This document shows positions 25,337-35,828 of a DNA stretch of 64,000 bases, piece by piece. Made by a program: the position numbers and the translations under genes. Source of the stretch: an uncultured Algibacter sp. (lineage in GTDB: Bacteria; Bacteroidota; Bacteroidia; Flavobacteriales; Flavobacteriaceae). Every line of letters begins with the position of its first letter. Within the stretch, counting starts at the first letter, position 1. The DNA lies in the NCBI GenBank assembly GCA_947502405.1, contig CANMZT010000001.1, positions 366,704-430,703 on the forward strand. The letters run 5' to 3'. The notes below the pieces were generated by a model that had not been told where the DNA came from, did not search any database, and saw only the letters and a program-made list of their open reading frames with translations.

Positions 25337-27949
25337 ATGAAGTCACAAGAAATACGATCGAAATTTTTAAGTTTTTTTGAACAAAAGAAGCACAGTATAG
25401 TGCCATCTGCTCCTATGGTTTTAAAAGACGACCCTACATTGATGTTTGTAAACTCAGGTATGGCCCCGTTTAAAGAATATTTTTTAGGAAATGCACAACC
25501 AAAAAACAGCCGTATTGCAGATTCCCAAAAATGTTTACGTGTATCTGGAAAACACAATGATTTGGAAGAGGTTGGTTATGATACATATCATCATACGCTT
25601 TTTGAAATGCTTGGAAATTGGAGTTTTGGTGATTATTTTAAGAAAGAAGCTATTGCTTGGGCTTGGGAGCTTCTAACTGAAGTCTACGGTATTGATAAAG
25701 ATATTTTATATGTAACAGTTTTTGAAGGTGATGAAAAGGATGGTATTGGAATGGACACAGAAGCTTATAATATTTGGAAGCAGTACATTTCTGAAGACCG
25801 AATTTTAAAAGGAAATAAGAAAGATAATTTTTGGGAAATGGGTGAGCAAGGGCCATGTGGGCCTTGTAGTGAAATCCATGTGGATATTCGTTCGGCTGAT
25901 GAGAAAGCTAAAGTTTCTGGAAAAGATTTAGTAAATGAAGATCATCCTCAGGTTGTTGAAATCTGGAATTTGGTATTCATGCAATACAATCGAAAAGCAA
26001 ATGGTTCTCTAGAAACACTTCCAAATAAACATATTGATACTGGTATGGGGTTTGAGCGTCTTTGTATGGTGTTGCAAGGGGTCCAATCTAATTATGATAC
26101 GGATGTTTTTACGCCTTTAATTCGTGAAATTGAAACCATAACAAATAAAAATTATGGTAAAAACGAAAAGGTAGATGTAGCTATTCGAGTAATTTCAGAT
26201 CATGTTCGTGCTGTTGCGTTTTCGATTGCTGATGGGCAGTTACCTAGTAATACTGGTGCTGGTTATGTTATTAGAAGGATTTTGCGTCGTGCAGTACGTT
26301 ATGGCTTTACATTTCTTGATAAAAAAGAACCTTTTATTTACCGATTGGTTGATGTTTTGAGTAAACGTATGGGAAAAGCATTCCCAGAACTTAAGGCTCA
26401 AAAACAGCTTATTGAAAATGTAATTAAAGAAGAAGAGCAATCGTTTTTGCGAACGCTAGATCAAGGTTTAGTGTTATTGAATAGAATTGTAGATGAAACT
26501 AAAGGCGATACAGTTTCTGGTGAAAAAGCTTTTGAATTGTATGATACTTATGGTTTTCCTATAGATTTAACAGCTTTAATTTTGTCTGAAAAGAGATTGA
26601 AACTTGATGAAAAAGGTTTTAATGAAGAATTAGAAAAACAAAAAAGTCGTTCTCGTGCAGCAAGTGAAATGTCTACAGATGATTGGAATATTTTAGTTGA
26701 TGATGCCGAAGAAGAATTTGTTGGTTATGACACACTTGAAGCAGATGTTAAATTAACTAGGTACAGAAAAGTTAGCTCTAAAAAAGATGGCGATATGTAT
26801 CAGTTAGTTTTTAATTTAACACCGTTTTACCCTGAAGGTGGAGGTCAAGTAGGTGATAAAGGATATTTAGAGGATACCCACGGTGATGTAGTTTACATTT
26901 TGGATACCAAAAAGGAAAACAATGTTATTATCCATTTTGCTAAAAACTTGCCAAAGCATATTAAAGAAACGTTTAAAGCCGTCGTTGATGCAAAACAGCG
27001 AAATAGAACCGAGTGTAATCACACCGCAACACATTTGTTGCATCAAGCACTAAGGGAGGTTTTAGGAACTCATGTAGAGCAAAAGGGAAGTGCGGTACAT
27101 TCAAAATATTTACGTTTTGATTTTTCTCATTTTTCAAAGCTAACAGTTGAAGAATTGCGTGATGTTGAGAATTTTGTAAATAGACGTATAGAGGGTAAAT
27201 TACCTTTGGAAGAAATGCGTAATGTTCCAAAAGAAAAAGCTATAGCTGAAGGAGCAATGAGCTTGTTTGGTGAGAAGTATGGAGATACGGTTCGTGCCAT
27301 TCGTTTTGGAAAATCTATTGAGCTTTGTGGAGGTACACACGTAAAAAATACTGCTGATATTTGGCATTTTAAAATAGTTTCGGAAGGTGCAGTTGCAGCA
27401 GGAATTAGGAGGATTGAGGCGATTACTAACGATGCTGTTAAAGATTTTTATTTTGAAAATAACAGGGCGTATTTTGAAATGAAAGATTTACTAAACAATG
27501 CCAAAGAGCCTGTAAAAGCGCTACAAAATCTTCAAGAAGAAAATACCAATTTAAAAAAGCAGATAGAAAGCTTGTTGAAAGACAAAGCAAAGAGTATTAA
27601 GAACGACCTTAAAAATGAACTAGAAGCCATTAATGGCGTGCAGTTTTTAGCTAAGAAATTAGATTTAGATGCTGGAGGATTAAAAGATGTTGCTTTTGAG
27701 TTAGGAAGTCAGTTTGATAATTTGTTTTTGCTTTTAGCTACAGAGCAAAATGGAAAAGCATTATTGTCTTGTTATATTTCTAAAGAATTAGTGTCTAGTA
27801 AAGGATTGAATGCAGGACAAGTGGTAAGAGAATTAGGTAAGCATATCCAAGGCGGTGGTGGCGGACAACCATTTTTTGCTACTGCTGGTGGAAAGAATCC
27901 TGCTGGAATAAATGAGGCTCTAGAAAAATCAAAAGTTTATATTTCTTAA
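25337..27949 (+). CDS. alaS: Alanyl-tRNA synthetase
   Basis: This 870-residue class II synthetase has the catalytic domain (1-about 250) with SGMAPFK and [12 protein letters not shown], the tRNA-recognition region, the editing domain (about 560-720) with the zinc motif pieces HTATHLLH and CGGTHV, and a C-terminal coiled coil and Gly-rich [17 protein letters not shown]-like end. The length is canonical. The start ATG is 222 bp from the divergent M23 gene. The GSCFA gene follows with only 7 bp between. Confidence 0.97.
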   Translation: MKSQEIRSKFLSFFEQKKHSIVPSAPMVLKDDPTLMFVNSGMAPFKEYFLGNAQPKNSRIADSQKCLRVSGKHNDLEEVGYDTYHHTLFEMLGNWSFGDYFKKEAIAWAWELLTEVYGIDKDILYVTVFEGDEKDGIGMDTEAYNIWKQYISEDRILKGNKKDNFWEMGEQGPCGPCSEIHVDIRSADEKAKVSGKDLVNEDHPQVVEIWNLVFMQYNRKANGSLETLPNKHIDTGMGFERLCMVLQGVQSNYDTDVFTPLIREIETITNKNYGKNEKVDVAIRVISDHVRAVAFSIADGQLPSNTGAGYVIRRILRRAVRYGFTFLDKKEPFIYRLVDVLSKRMGKAFPELKAQKQLIENVIKEEEQSFLRTLDQGLVLLNRIVDETKGDTVSGEKAFELYDTYGFPIDLTALILSEKRLKLDEKGFNEELEKQKSRSRAASEMSTDDWNILVDDAEEEFVGYDTLEADVKLTRYRKVSSKKDGDMYQLVFNLTPFYPEGGGQVGDKGYLEDTHGDVVYILDTKKENNVIIHFAKNLPKHIKETFKAVVDAKQRNRTECNHTATHLLHQALREVLGTHVEQKGSAVHSKYLRFDFSHFSKLTVEELRDVENFVNRRIEGKLPLEEMRNVPKEKAIAEGAMSLFGEKYGDTVRAIRFGKSIELCGGTHVKNTADIWHFKIVSEGAVAAGIRRIEAITNDAVKDFYFENNRAYFEMKDLLNNAKEPVKALQNLQEENTNLKKQIESLLKDKAKSIKNDLKNELEAINGVQFLAKKLDLDAGGLKDVAFELGSQFDNLFLLLATEQNGKALLSCYISKELVSSKGLNAGQVVRELGKHIQGGGGGQPFFATAGGKNPAGINEALEKSKVYIS

Positions 27950-27956
27950 ATAGATA

Positions 27957-28901
27957 TTGCAGTTACAAACTAAAATACCATTAGAGAAACAATCTACAAA
28001 TCAAATAGATTATAACTCTGATGTATTACTTTTTGGTTCTTGTTTTTCAGAAAATATAGGTAAAAAACTCGATTATTATAAATTTCAAAATACGCAAAAC
28101 CCTTTTGGGATATTATTTCATCCAAAGGCTATTGAGATTTTAATATCTAATGCTGTAAATGGTAAGCAGTACTCCAATGATGATGTTTTTCTTCAAAATG
28201 AACAATGGCATTGTTTTGATACGCATTCAAAGCTTAGTTGCAATTCAAAAGATGATTTACTTCATAAATTGAATACTCAAGTTAAATTAACTTCAGAATC
28301 AATTCAAAACGTATCTCATGTTATTATAACTCTGGGAACATCATGGGTATATCGATTTTTAGAATCAGATAAAGTAGTAGCAAACTGTCATAAAGTGCCT
28401 CAAAAACAATTTAAAAAGGAATTGCTGGATGTGGGAGAAATTTCAAAATCACTTCAGAATATCATTAATTTGGTAAACAGTGTTAATCCTAGAGTCATAA
28501 TTATTTTCACCGTATCACCAGTACGCCATTTAAAAGATGGTTTTACAGAAAACACATTATCAAAATCAAACTTAATATCTGTTATTCACACCCTTTTAGA
28601 TAAGAAAACTTTTTACTTTCCTTCTTATGAAATTATGATGGATGAACTTCGAGATTATCGCTTTTATAAACAAGATATGATTCATCCAAGCCCATTAGCT
28701 ATTAATTATATATGGGAAAAGTTTAAAAATGTTTGGGTTTCTGATGAATCTTTAGCTCTTATGGAAGAAGTTGAAACCATTCAGAAAGGACTTCAACATA
28801 AACCTTTCAATCCCAATTCAGAAGCACATCAAAAATTTCTTCAAAACTTAGAGGATAAAAAAAGTCAAGTATTATCTAGCTTTTCACATATTAAATTTTA
28901 G
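27957..28901 (+). CDS. GSCFA-domain protein
   Basis: This 314-residue protein carries the family motif GSCFSENIG (residues 27-35) and ITLGTSWVYR near 122-131, with DMIHPSPLAI near 241-250, which in SGNH-hydrolase-like folds would give Ser, Gly/Asn and Asp-His positions. The domain is found in plant and bacterial proteins and is probably an acyl-ester hydrolase or transferase; the substrate is unknown. The frame begins at TTG 7 bp after alaS; there is no ATG before the conserved MQLQTKIPL start, so TTG is the likely initiator. Confidence 0.82.
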   Translation: MQLQTKIPLEKQSTNQIDYNSDVLLFGSCFSENIGKKLDYYKFQNTQNPFGILFHPKAIEILISNAVNGKQYSNDDVFLQNEQWHCFDTHSKLSCNSKDDLLHKLNTQVKLTSESIQNVSHVIITLGTSWVYRFLESDKVVANCHKVPQKQFKKELLDVGEISKSLQNIINLVNSVNPRVIIIFTVSPVRHLKDGFTENTLSKSNLISVIHTLLDKKTFYFPSYEIMMDELRDYRFYKQDMIHPSPLAINYIWEKFKNVWVSDESLALMEEVETIQKGLQHKPFNPNSEAHQKFLQNLEDKKSQVLSSFSHIKF

Positions 28902-29027
28902 CATTATTTATTATTCTTAAGCTGAAATTTGTATATCGTAAATTCAATATACGTAATTCATCGTATTGATTCTCTTTCTCTATTGTTGCAGTTTTGTCTC
29001 ACTATTAATCAATAAAATAATTCAACA

Positions 29028-29555
29028 ATGAGAAATTTAAAACAAATTATGTTATTAGTAATGGTGGGATCATTACTAACATTTACTTCGTGTTCAAAAG
29101 ATGATGATGGAGATGGAGATGGAGGCTCAAACAAAGGAGGTAGCGAGTTTTTAACAGTTAAAATTGATGGTTCAAGTTTTTCTGCATCAACAGACCCAGC
29201 ATCATTAATAAGTGCTGTTGTAGATAGTGGTGTACTTGCTGTACAAGGGAGTACAAATGATGGTAAGTACTTAAGGTTTAATATCCTGAATTACACAGGC
29301 GAAGGAACTTATGTGACAGGAGATAACATAAGTAATTCAAACTTAATCCAATATGGTGATATTAGTACACCTACCGTAGCTTGGATAAGTAGTGGTATTA
29401 TAGCTCTAGGGAATAGTGCAGCTACAGGAACTATTACTGTTACTTCTGATGATGGTTCGACAGTTGAGGGAACTTTTACTTTCACAGGCTACAATGCTGA
29501 TGATATGTCTACTAAATCTTTTACAGAAGGAGAATTCAAGGCTTCGATAGAGTAA
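29028..29555 (+). CDS. Small lipoprotein, beta-rich (DUF6252-like)
   Basis: This 175-residue protein has a lipoprotein signal (LLTFTSC, Cys22) and a strongly acidic Asp/Gly linker (KDDDGDGDGGSNKGG). The rest is a small beta-rich domain with the layout of DUF6252-type Flavobacteriaceae lipoproteins: LTVKIDGSSF at the start and TFTFTGYN...TEGEFKA at the end. The family match is by resemblance and moderate. No function is known. The next gene shares the same short leader, TTCAACAATGAGA, at its start. Confidence 0.65.
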   Translation: MRNLKQIMLLVMVGSLLTFTSCSKDDDGDGDGGSNKGGSEFLTVKIDGSSFSASTDPASLISAVVDSGVLAVQGSTNDGKYLRFNILNYTGEGTYVTGDNISNSNLIQYGDISTPTVAWISSGIIALGNSAATGTITVTSDDGSTVEGTFTFTGYNADDMSTKSFTEGEFKASIE

Positions 29556-29617
29556 TATAATTGATTATCGTACTATGCTGAATGTGTAGTATGATAGTCT
29601 TAATAACAAATTCAACA

Positions 29618-31468
29618 ATGAGACATTTAAAAATATTAGTTTTTTTATTAGCGGGTACGCTAATGTTAAACGCACAAAAGGCTGAAACACCTGATTTTTC
29701 TTATGAGTTGGGAGGTAAGATTGATGCTATGACTTTAACCAGTTCTGGTATTTTGCTAATAACACACAATAAGGGTTTGGCAGGTATAAAACCAGGTAGC
29801 GGTGAGTTAGTTTTTAATTTTGATGATTATGGAAAAGTAAAACAAGAAGAAATTTATGTGGTTCCGAATACACCATATGTAATGGTAGGTCAAGCAGGTT
29901 TTGCAGGTATTTCGGCAAAGCAAAGCGTTATTGATGTTATATCTGGAAAGCGTTTATTTGATACCAAGGCTAATGGATGGAAAGCAGCAAGTAGACCAAC
30001 CCTTATTTTGCCAGAAAATAAACTTATAGTATCAGGGCAGCGTAATGCTAAAGAAAAGTACGCTCAAGCTGTTGGTATATACGATATGGGAACAGGTAAT
30101 GAAGTTAAAGTTTTTAAGCTTAAAGGTTATGATGTTTTAACTGGAGTGCCTAGTATTGTTAATGGCGGATTATTGGTGCCAGCAGGTAAAGGCTTGTCGT
30201 GTATAGATATTGAAACTGGTAACGAGCGTTGGACAACTAAACTAAAAAATGTAGCTTTTGTGGAAGCATCAGATGATAATAAGTCCATTTATGCCTTTGT
30301 GAATAAAAATAATGGTAAAAATCAAGAAATATATAAAATAGGACCTTCAGGAAATCTGCTTTGGTCTGAAGGAAAGAAGTTAAAAGGTGTGGTGTCTAAT
30401 TTTGAAGTAACACCCAAAGGACTTGCTATTGTTAGTGATGTAGCAGATAGTGGGAAGTCAGGTCTAGCGAAATTAGCTGCTGCTAAGGCACAAAGTAATA
30501 TTTCATTTCTTTCTACTTCCTCAGGGGATGATTTATGGGAAAAAGCACCAAAAACAAAAGGTTATGTTCAACACTTTTACATTGTAGATGATGGTATCGT
30601 ATTTGGACTTGCATCGGGTGGTATTAATAAAATTTCTTTTGATGGGAAGCCATTGTTTAAAAAACCTTTAAAAACAGGTGAGAACATTCATACTATGGCG
30701 CTAACAAAGCACGGGATGATTTATATCACAGACAGTGATGCAAATATAGTAAACCTTGATACAGGAGAATCTATCTGGAATAAACCAATTAAATACAAAA
30801 GAGCTAAATCTGTTGCTAGTACCTATGACAAAGCACATTCAAGATATTTAATAAGTACTGGTACAGAAATTTTATCTATAGACGAAAATTCTGGAGATAT
30901 TAGCAATTTTGCCAGCTATAAATTTGAAGAAAAAGAATATCCAAATAGTTTAAGAGTAAGAGAAGGTGGTCTGTTATTATCATCAGATCAAAATCTAATG
31001 ATGTTAGATTTTGATGGCAAAGAAAAATTTCATGAATATTTCAGGTCTCCTGGGAAAAGTGCGGTAGGGGTTATTTTGATGGCTGCAACAGCAGTAGCGT
31101 CAACAGCGGTAGCTATGGATGCAGCTGCAAGAGCAGGAGCTAATCAAAATGCATTTGGACAATATACAAGTCAATATGGTGCAGATATGGATAGAGCTTC
31201 AAAAATGTTTTCTGCTATCGCTACAGCATCATTTGCAGAAATGGCAAAGCGTTTTAGTGCAACTTCTGCAACTGAAAACTCACAATTTATTTTAACGAAA
31301 TTAAATGATGGTGTAGGATTAGTTAAAGTTAGTAAAGATTCAGGTACGGTGGAAAAGGAAATTGTTTTAAAGAATAAGAAGCCTACCTACGAAGTAGATG
31401 AACTTGGTGGTTACTTGTATTATTTAGCAAACAATAATACGGTATATGTCTACGATCTTAAAAAATAA
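29618..31468 (+). CDS. PQQ-like beta-propeller protein, secreted
   Basis: This protein of about 616 residues starts with a signal peptide (MRHLKILVFLLAGTLMLNAQ). Most of it reads as repeated blades of a PQQ/WD-type beta-propeller, with units such as GKRLFDTKANGW, TGNERWTTKL, SGDDLWEKAP and TGESIWNKP spaced 45-60 residues apart. An Ala-rich insert (AATAVASTAVAMDAAARAG) lies near residue 495, which is unusual in a propeller. I place the start at the ATG beginning the signal peptide; the leader there matches the one before the preceding lipoprotein. An ATG 36 bp upstream is possible. Function unknown; probably a periplasmic scaffold. Confidence 0.72.
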   Translation: MRHLKILVFLLAGTLMLNAQKAETPDFSYELGGKIDAMTLTSSGILLITHNKGLAGIKPGSGELVFNFDDYGKVKQEEIYVVPNTPYVMVGQAGFAGISAKQSVIDVISGKRLFDTKANGWKAASRPTLILPENKLIVSGQRNAKEKYAQAVGIYDMGTGNEVKVFKLKGYDVLTGVPSIVNGGLLVPAGKGLSCIDIETGNERWTTKLKNVAFVEASDDNKSIYAFVNKNNGKNQEIYKIGPSGNLLWSEGKKLKGVVSNFEVTPKGLAIVSDVADSGKSGLAKLAAAKAQSNISFLSTSSGDDLWEKAPKTKGYVQHFYIVDDGIVFGLASGGINKISFDGKPLFKKPLKTGENIHTMALTKHGMIYITDSDANIVNLDTGESIWNKPIKYKRAKSVASTYDKAHSRYLISTGTEILSIDENSGDISNFASYKFEEKEYPNSLRVREGGLLLSSDQNLMMLDFDGKEKFHEYFRSPGKSAVGVILMAATAVASTAVAMDAAARAGANQNAFGQYTSQYGADMDRASKMFSAIATASFAEMAKRFSATSATENSQFILTKLNDGVGLVKVSKDSGTVEKEIVLKNKKPTYEVDELGGYLYYLANNNTVYVYDLKK

Positions 31469-31489
31469 ATCTTGTTGTTGAGATTTGTT

Positions 31490-31531
31490 GATTAGGCGTG
31501 ATAATCAGATTATTACGCTTAATCTTTTTTT
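31490..31531 (+). terminator. Terminator after propeller gene
   Basis: GATTAGGCGTGATAAT (31490-31505) pairs with ATTATTACGCTTAATC (31509-31524) through a 3-base loop, with two G-U pairs, then a run of seven T. It closes the lipoprotein/propeller unit. Confidence 0.85.
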
Positions 31532-31692
31532 ATCACACTTAATCGAAAATTTTAATGACATATCACTTTTAATCGTAGATTTAAAATGCTATTAATCAGT
31601 TCATATCAAAAAGCACCAATACCTTTAATCCACAAAATTTCAGGTATTTGGTGTTTTTTTTATGCATGTTTTTCATTATAATATAAGTTGTT

Positions 31693-31968
31693 ATGATGTT
31701 TGATCTTTTTAGTATTTCAATTGTATTGTTGGTTTTAATAATTTTAGTTCTTATTATTAAAACGTATTTAGGTATAGAATTTTTAAAAGAATCAGGAATT
31801 GAGAAACAAGATTTAATACAAAAAAACATAGAAAAAGAAACGAAACAATTTGGAATAAGTTATGATAAATTAAAACTAGTGGATGGTTTTAATTATTCTA
31901 TAGTCGATAAACTATTTTTAATTATTAATGAATTAATTTCATTACATAAACAAACACATAGCAAGTAG
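31693..31968 (+). CDS. Small single-pass membrane protein
   Basis: This 91-residue protein has one N-terminal transmembrane segment (ISIVLLVLIILVLIIKTYLGI, given in part: VLLVLIILVLII, residues 11-22) and a charged, probably helical cytoplasmic part. I do not recognise it. It ends 7 bp before the TPR histidine kinase gene, so the two are likely co-transcribed and it may be an accessory to that sensor; this is inference from spacing. Confidence 0.6.
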   Translation: MMFDLFSISIVLLVLIILVLIIKTYLGIEFLKESGIEKQDLIQKNIEKETKQFGISYDKLKLVDGFNYSIVDKLFLIINELISLHKQTHSK

Positions 31969-31975
31969 TACCATT

Positions 31976-33928
31976 ATGAATAATAAATTTATCTCAACTC
32001 TATTTGTTTTATTGAGTTTTTATAGTTTCTCTCAAGATCAAGCAAAAGTAATTGACAGTTTAAAACAGATCATAAAATTAAAACCTAATGACTCTATTAA
32101 GGTAAAAGTATATAGTGATTTGTGTTGGTATTATAGAAACACATCTACTGATAGTGCATTTTATTATGGAGGATTAGCACTAGGAATTTCCCAAAAAAAT
32201 AAAAATAAATTAGGAGAAGCCCAAGCATATAATGATTTAGGTATTTTGCACTATGGATTAGCAGAATATTCTAAAGCTTTAGAGGTTTATGAGAAATCTT
32301 TGAAGATAAGGCTATCATTAAAAGATTCTTCTGGTATTGCAAGCTTACATAATAAAATAGGTTTGGTATATCAAAACACTTTTAAGATGGATTCTGCTAT
32401 TACGCATGCCACCAAGGCTTTAAAAATCTATGAAGCAAGAAATAATATTAGATACGCAGCTGTTTTAAAAAATAATATAGCCAATATATATAAAGGTTTA
32501 AAACAATATAAAAAAGCTCTAGAAGCGCATTTAGAGTTAGCAGAATTAAACAAAGAATTAAAGGACAATAAGGCTTTAGTGAAGTCATATAATAACATTG
32601 CAAACGCGTATTTACATCTTACTGATACTGTTAACAGCACCTTGTATTATAAAAAAGGTATTGAACTTGCTAAAATCAATAATTTTAAAGCGGGTTTAGC
32701 TGCGTTGTATAATAATTATGGTAGTTTATTACAGAGTAAAGAAGAGTACGGTAAAGCATTAAAATCATTAGAAGAATCGTTGCGATTAAGGCAAGAACAG
32801 GATGATAGGTTTGGAATTGCAAGTTCGTCAATACGCATAGGTGGTTTGTATCTTGATATGAAGATGTTTAATAATGTGGAACGGAATTTACGCTTAGGTT
32901 TAAAGCTTTCAGAGGAGTTTAATGCCAACGAGCTAAAGGTTGAAGCATACGATAAGCTTGCTTACTATTATGCTTACCAAAATAAAACGGATAGTGTTAT
33001 TCACTATCGTGAGTTGTTCAAGACCTTAAAAGACAGCTTGTATAGTAAACAGGTTTTGAATGAAATAGCTAATGTGCAAGAAAAATATAATGCTTCGGAG
33101 CGAGAAAAAGAAATACTTGGACAACGTGCAGATATAGCAGAAAAAGAACTAAACTTAAATAGGAAAAACACCCAGTTAATAGGTTTAATTATTTTGGCAT
33201 TAGCTATATCTTTTTTAGGATACATGCTTTTTAAACAGCAAAAAACAAAAAATGAGCAACTAAAAAAAGAAAGTGAATTAAAAGAAGCTTTAGTAAAGAT
33301 TGAAACCCAGAATAAATTGCAAGAACAACGCTTAAGAATATCCAGAGACTTACATGATAATATTGGGGCACAACTTACCTTTATTATTTCTTCAATAGAG
33401 AATTTACAGTATGGTTTTAAAATTAAAAATGAAAAACTTACAAATAAATTATCGAGTATAAGTGGTTTTACAAAGGAAACGATTTATGAGTTGCGAGATA
33501 CTATTTGGGCGATGAATAAGAATGCTATTTCTCTTGAAGATTTAGAAACACGTATTTCAAATTTTATTGATAAGGCAGGTATGTCTTCAAATAATTTAAG
33601 TGTAGAATTTAATATAGATAAAACTATCACTAAGACAGAAGAATTAACTTCTGTAAAAGGCATGAATATTTACAGAATCATTCAAGAAGCCATAAATAAT
33701 TCAATGAAATATGCTGGGGCTTCAATAATAAAAGTAGATGTATTAAAACAGGGTGAAAGTTTTCAATTTAAAATTTCAGACAACGGTAAAGGTTTTGATA
33801 AGAATAATGTCGAACAAGGTAATGGACTTAATAATATGAAAAAACGTGCAAGTGAAATAGGGGCATCTTTAGATATCCAAAGTGAATTGAGTAAAGGCAC
33901 AGAAGTGTTGATAGTTTTACCAGAATAG
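31976..33928 (+). CDS. TPR-containing sensor histidine kinase (NarL type)
   Basis: This 650-residue kinase has a signal peptide (FYSFSQ, cleavage near residue 20), about seven tetratricopeptide repeats (60-340) outside the inner membrane, a coiled coil, one transmembrane helix (LIGLIILALAISFLGYMLF, about 400-418) and a cytoplasmic kinase core. The phospho-acceptor is His460 in SRDLHDNIG, the HisKA_3 form. The ATPase domain has NNSMKYAGA, DNGKGFD and GNGLNNM motifs. It should phosphorylate the LuxR-type regulator encoded 76 bp downstream. The signal is unknown; TPR sensors of this type in Flavobacteriaceae often sense via protein contacts. Confidence 0.93.
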   Translation: MNNKFISTLFVLLSFYSFSQDQAKVIDSLKQIIKLKPNDSIKVKVYSDLCWYYRNTSTDSAFYYGGLALGISQKNKNKLGEAQAYNDLGILHYGLAEYSKALEVYEKSLKIRLSLKDSSGIASLHNKIGLVYQNTFKMDSAITHATKALKIYEARNNIRYAAVLKNNIANIYKGLKQYKKALEAHLELAELNKELKDNKALVKSYNNIANAYLHLTDTVNSTLYYKKGIELAKINNFKAGLAALYNNYGSLLQSKEEYGKALKSLEESLRLRQEQDDRFGIASSSIRIGGLYLDMKMFNNVERNLRLGLKLSEEFNANELKVEAYDKLAYYYAYQNKTDSVIHYRELFKTLKDSLYSKQVLNEIANVQEKYNASEREKEILGQRADIAEKELNLNRKNTQLIGLIILALAISFLGYMLFKQQKTKNEQLKKESELKEALVKIETQNKLQEQRLRISRDLHDNIGAQLTFIISSIENLQYGFKIKNEKLTNKLSSISGFTKETIYELRDTIWAMNKNAISLEDLETRISNFIDKAGMSSNNLSVEFNIDKTITKTEELTSVKGMNIYRIIQEAINNSMKYAGASIIKVDVLKQGESFQFKISDNGKGFDKNNVEQGNGLNNMKKRASEIGASLDIQSELSKGTEVLIVLPE

Positions 33929-34004
33929 TAACAAAAATATACGATAAATTGCGTATTGGTTTTTCAACTAAAAAGCGATAGATTTCAATATAGAAAACTA
34001 CTAG

Positions 34005-34655
34005 ATGAATATAAAAATAGCCATAGCAGATGATAATTCTTTTTTAATACAAGCGGTTAAAGAAAAGTTGTCTTTTTTTGAAGATTTAAAAGTGAAATTT
34101 TCAGGAATGAATGGTTCTGATTTACTTGAAAAACTTGAGGAAAATCATAATATAGACATTATATTAATGGATATAGAAATGCCTGTTTTAAATGGAATTG
34201 AAGCTACTGAAATAATAAAGCAAAAGTATCCGCATATAAAAATTATCATGCTTACCGTTTTTGATAATGACGAAAACATTTTTAATGCTATTAAAGCTGG
34301 AGCAGATGGTTATTTACTTAAAGAAGTTAATGCAAAAGATTTGTATGAAGGAATCAAAAGCACCCTAAATGGCGGAGCAGCAATGAATCCATCTATAGCT
34401 TTAAAAACCTTAAAGCTTCTTCGAGAACCTTTAGATATTGAAAATGAATATGAAAAGAATGATATTAAATTAACTGAGAGAGAAGTTGAGGTATTAGAAC
34501 AGCTTAGTAAAGGATTAAGCTACAATGCCATTGCAGATAACCTTATTTTATCTGTTGGAACAGTAAGAAAGCACATAGAAAATATCTACAAGAAATTACA
34601 GGTTCATAACAAACTAGAAGCAGTTCAAAAAGCAAAAAAAAATAAGTTAATTTAA
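34005..34655 (+). CDS. LuxR/NarL-type response regulator
   Basis: This 216-residue regulator has a receiver domain (1-about 122) with acidic DD at 9-10, phospho-acceptor Asp56 in LMDIEMP, the Thr in MLTVF and the Lys in LLKEVN. A LuxR-type helix-turn-helix follows (about 150-210: LTEREVEVLEQLSKGLSYNAIA, with VRKHIENIYKKL as recognition helix). It is the natural partner of the TPR histidine kinase just upstream, and both genes run in one direction. The target genes are not known. Confidence 0.94.
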   Translation: MNIKIAIADDNSFLIQAVKEKLSFFEDLKVKFSGMNGSDLLEKLEENHNIDIILMDIEMPVLNGIEATEIIKQKYPHIKIIMLTVFDNDENIFNAIKAGADGYLLKEVNAKDLYEGIKSTLNGGAAMNPSIALKTLKLLREPLDIENEYEKNDIKLTEREVEVLEQLSKGLSYNAIADNLILSVGTVRKHIENIYKKLQVHNKLEAVQKAKKNKLI

Positions 34656-34699
34656 ACTAGGGTTAACCTTAGCTTAATACACTTAACTTACAAAACTAT

Positions 34700-34707
34700 T
34701 ATATTTG
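34700..34707 (+). promoter_or_regulatory. -7 box TATATTTG
   Basis: TATATTTG fits the TAnnTTTG consensus. It lies 102 bp before the DUF4230 start codon. No TTG is placed 17-23 bp upstream, so support is partial. Confidence 0.45.
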
Positions 34708-34808
34708 TAGTGTTAGTTTAGTTTTATAAATACATTGGTTTGGCTCTATACGTCGGAGAAACTGATGTTTTTTTTTTGCTTCAAAATTTAATATCACTAA
34801 ATTGGTAC

Positions 34809-35423
34809 ATGCGAAAAATTCTATTCGGTGTTATAATCACTTTAATTGTTTTATTCACTTTTAAATATTGTGGAGATAAACGCGAGGATAAAATTGTGCT
34901 TCAGGAAAACTCAGCGCTTATTCAAGAGCAAATTAATAACGTGGGTAAACTTATTGTAACAGAAGGACATTTTAGTGAAGTCTTTAATTATAAAAATTCA
35001 CAAGATATTTTAGGAGATTTTTTGTCAGTAGAGAAAAAAGCTCTAGTGGTAGTTAATGCAGAGGTTACAATTGCCTACGATTTGAGTAAAATTGAATTTG
35101 AAGTAGATGAGGTTAATAAAACACTGACTATTCTAAATATTCCAGAGGAAGAAATAAAAATCAATCCAGATTTAGAATATTATGATATTCAAGCAGATTA
35201 TTTAAACCCTTTTGAAGCCAAAGATTATAACGACATAAAAAATACAGTAAACGCAGGGTTATTGAGAAAAATAGAAGCTTCAGATTTAAAAAAGAATGCT
35301 AAAAACCGATTTATAAGTGAGCTTTCTAAATTTTATATTTTAACCAACTCTCTTGGATGGACATTACAGTATAATGAAACACCAATTAATAATTATGAAA
35401 CTCTTCAGGGTATTAAGCTATAA
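34809..35423 (+). CDS. DUF4230-domain protein
   Basis: This protein of about 204 residues opens with a hydrophobic anchor (ILFGVIITLIVLFTF, residues 4-18) and then follows DUF4230: LIQEQINNVGKLIVTEGHFSEV, a beta-rich middle (KKALVVVNAEVTIAYDLSK) and the NPDLEYYDIQADYLNPF segment. The family is widespread in Bacteroidota; its role is unknown. I start it at the ATG that precedes the anchor, not at an ATG 69 bp upstream. Its last 11 bp overlap the end of the convergent rhodanese gene. Confidence 0.85.
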   Translation: MRKILFGVIITLIVLFTFKYCGDKREDKIVLQENSALIQEQINNVGKLIVTEGHFSEVFNYKNSQDILGDFLSVEKKALVVVNAEVTIAYDLSKIEFEVDEVNKTLTILNIPEEEIKINPDLEYYDIQADYLNPFEAKDYNDIKNTVNAGLLRKIEASDLKKNAKNRFISELSKFYILTNSLGWTLQYNETPINNYETLQGIKL

Positions 35424-35721
35424 GTTGTTTTAAATCTGCTATTCCACCACCGTTTATAGCTTCAATTTTATAAAACTTCAAGAGTTTTGCAGCTTTTGAA
35501 GATCTAACACCACTTTTGCAATGCGCTATAATAGGTTTGTTAATTACTTTAATTTCTTCAATATTATTTTTTAACTCACTTAATGGAATGTGTATCGCAC
35601 CGTTAATATGGCCTTCATTCCATTCTTGTTTCGTTCTTACATCAATAATAACAGCACCTCGGTTTAAGAAATCCTTAATGTCCTTATTGTTTTTTTTGAA
35701 AAAGTACTTTAAAATACCCAT
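35413..35721 (-). CDS. Rhodanese-like domain protein
   Basis: This 102-residue protein is a single rhodanese domain: VIIDVRTKQEWNEGHINGAIHIP near residues 24-46 and the active-site loop HCKSGVRSS with Cys68. It should carry sulfur as a cysteine persulfide. There is no signal peptide, so it is cytoplasmic. Its substrate or partner is not known. It overlaps the convergent DUF4230 gene tail to tail by 11 bp. Confidence 0.9.
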   Translation of the reverse strand: MGILKYFFKKNNKDIKDFLNRGAVIIDVRTKQEWNEGHINGAIHIPLSELKNNIEEIKVINKPIIAHCKSGVRSSKAAKLLKFYKIEAINGGGIADLKQLIA

Positions 35722-35828
35722 GTTATTTTTCTTTAAAATTAATAATTATTTAAATAACTAATCACAGGAACTAAGTCTTAATTTTATATTTTCGTGTATA
35801 TTAAATCCAAGTAAATACAATGTTATTC

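Noticed and set aside
31535..31580. Two near-repeats TATCAC..TTAATCG downstream of the propeller gene
   Set aside because: Short, only two copies and AT-rich; chance or regulator half-sites cannot be told apart.
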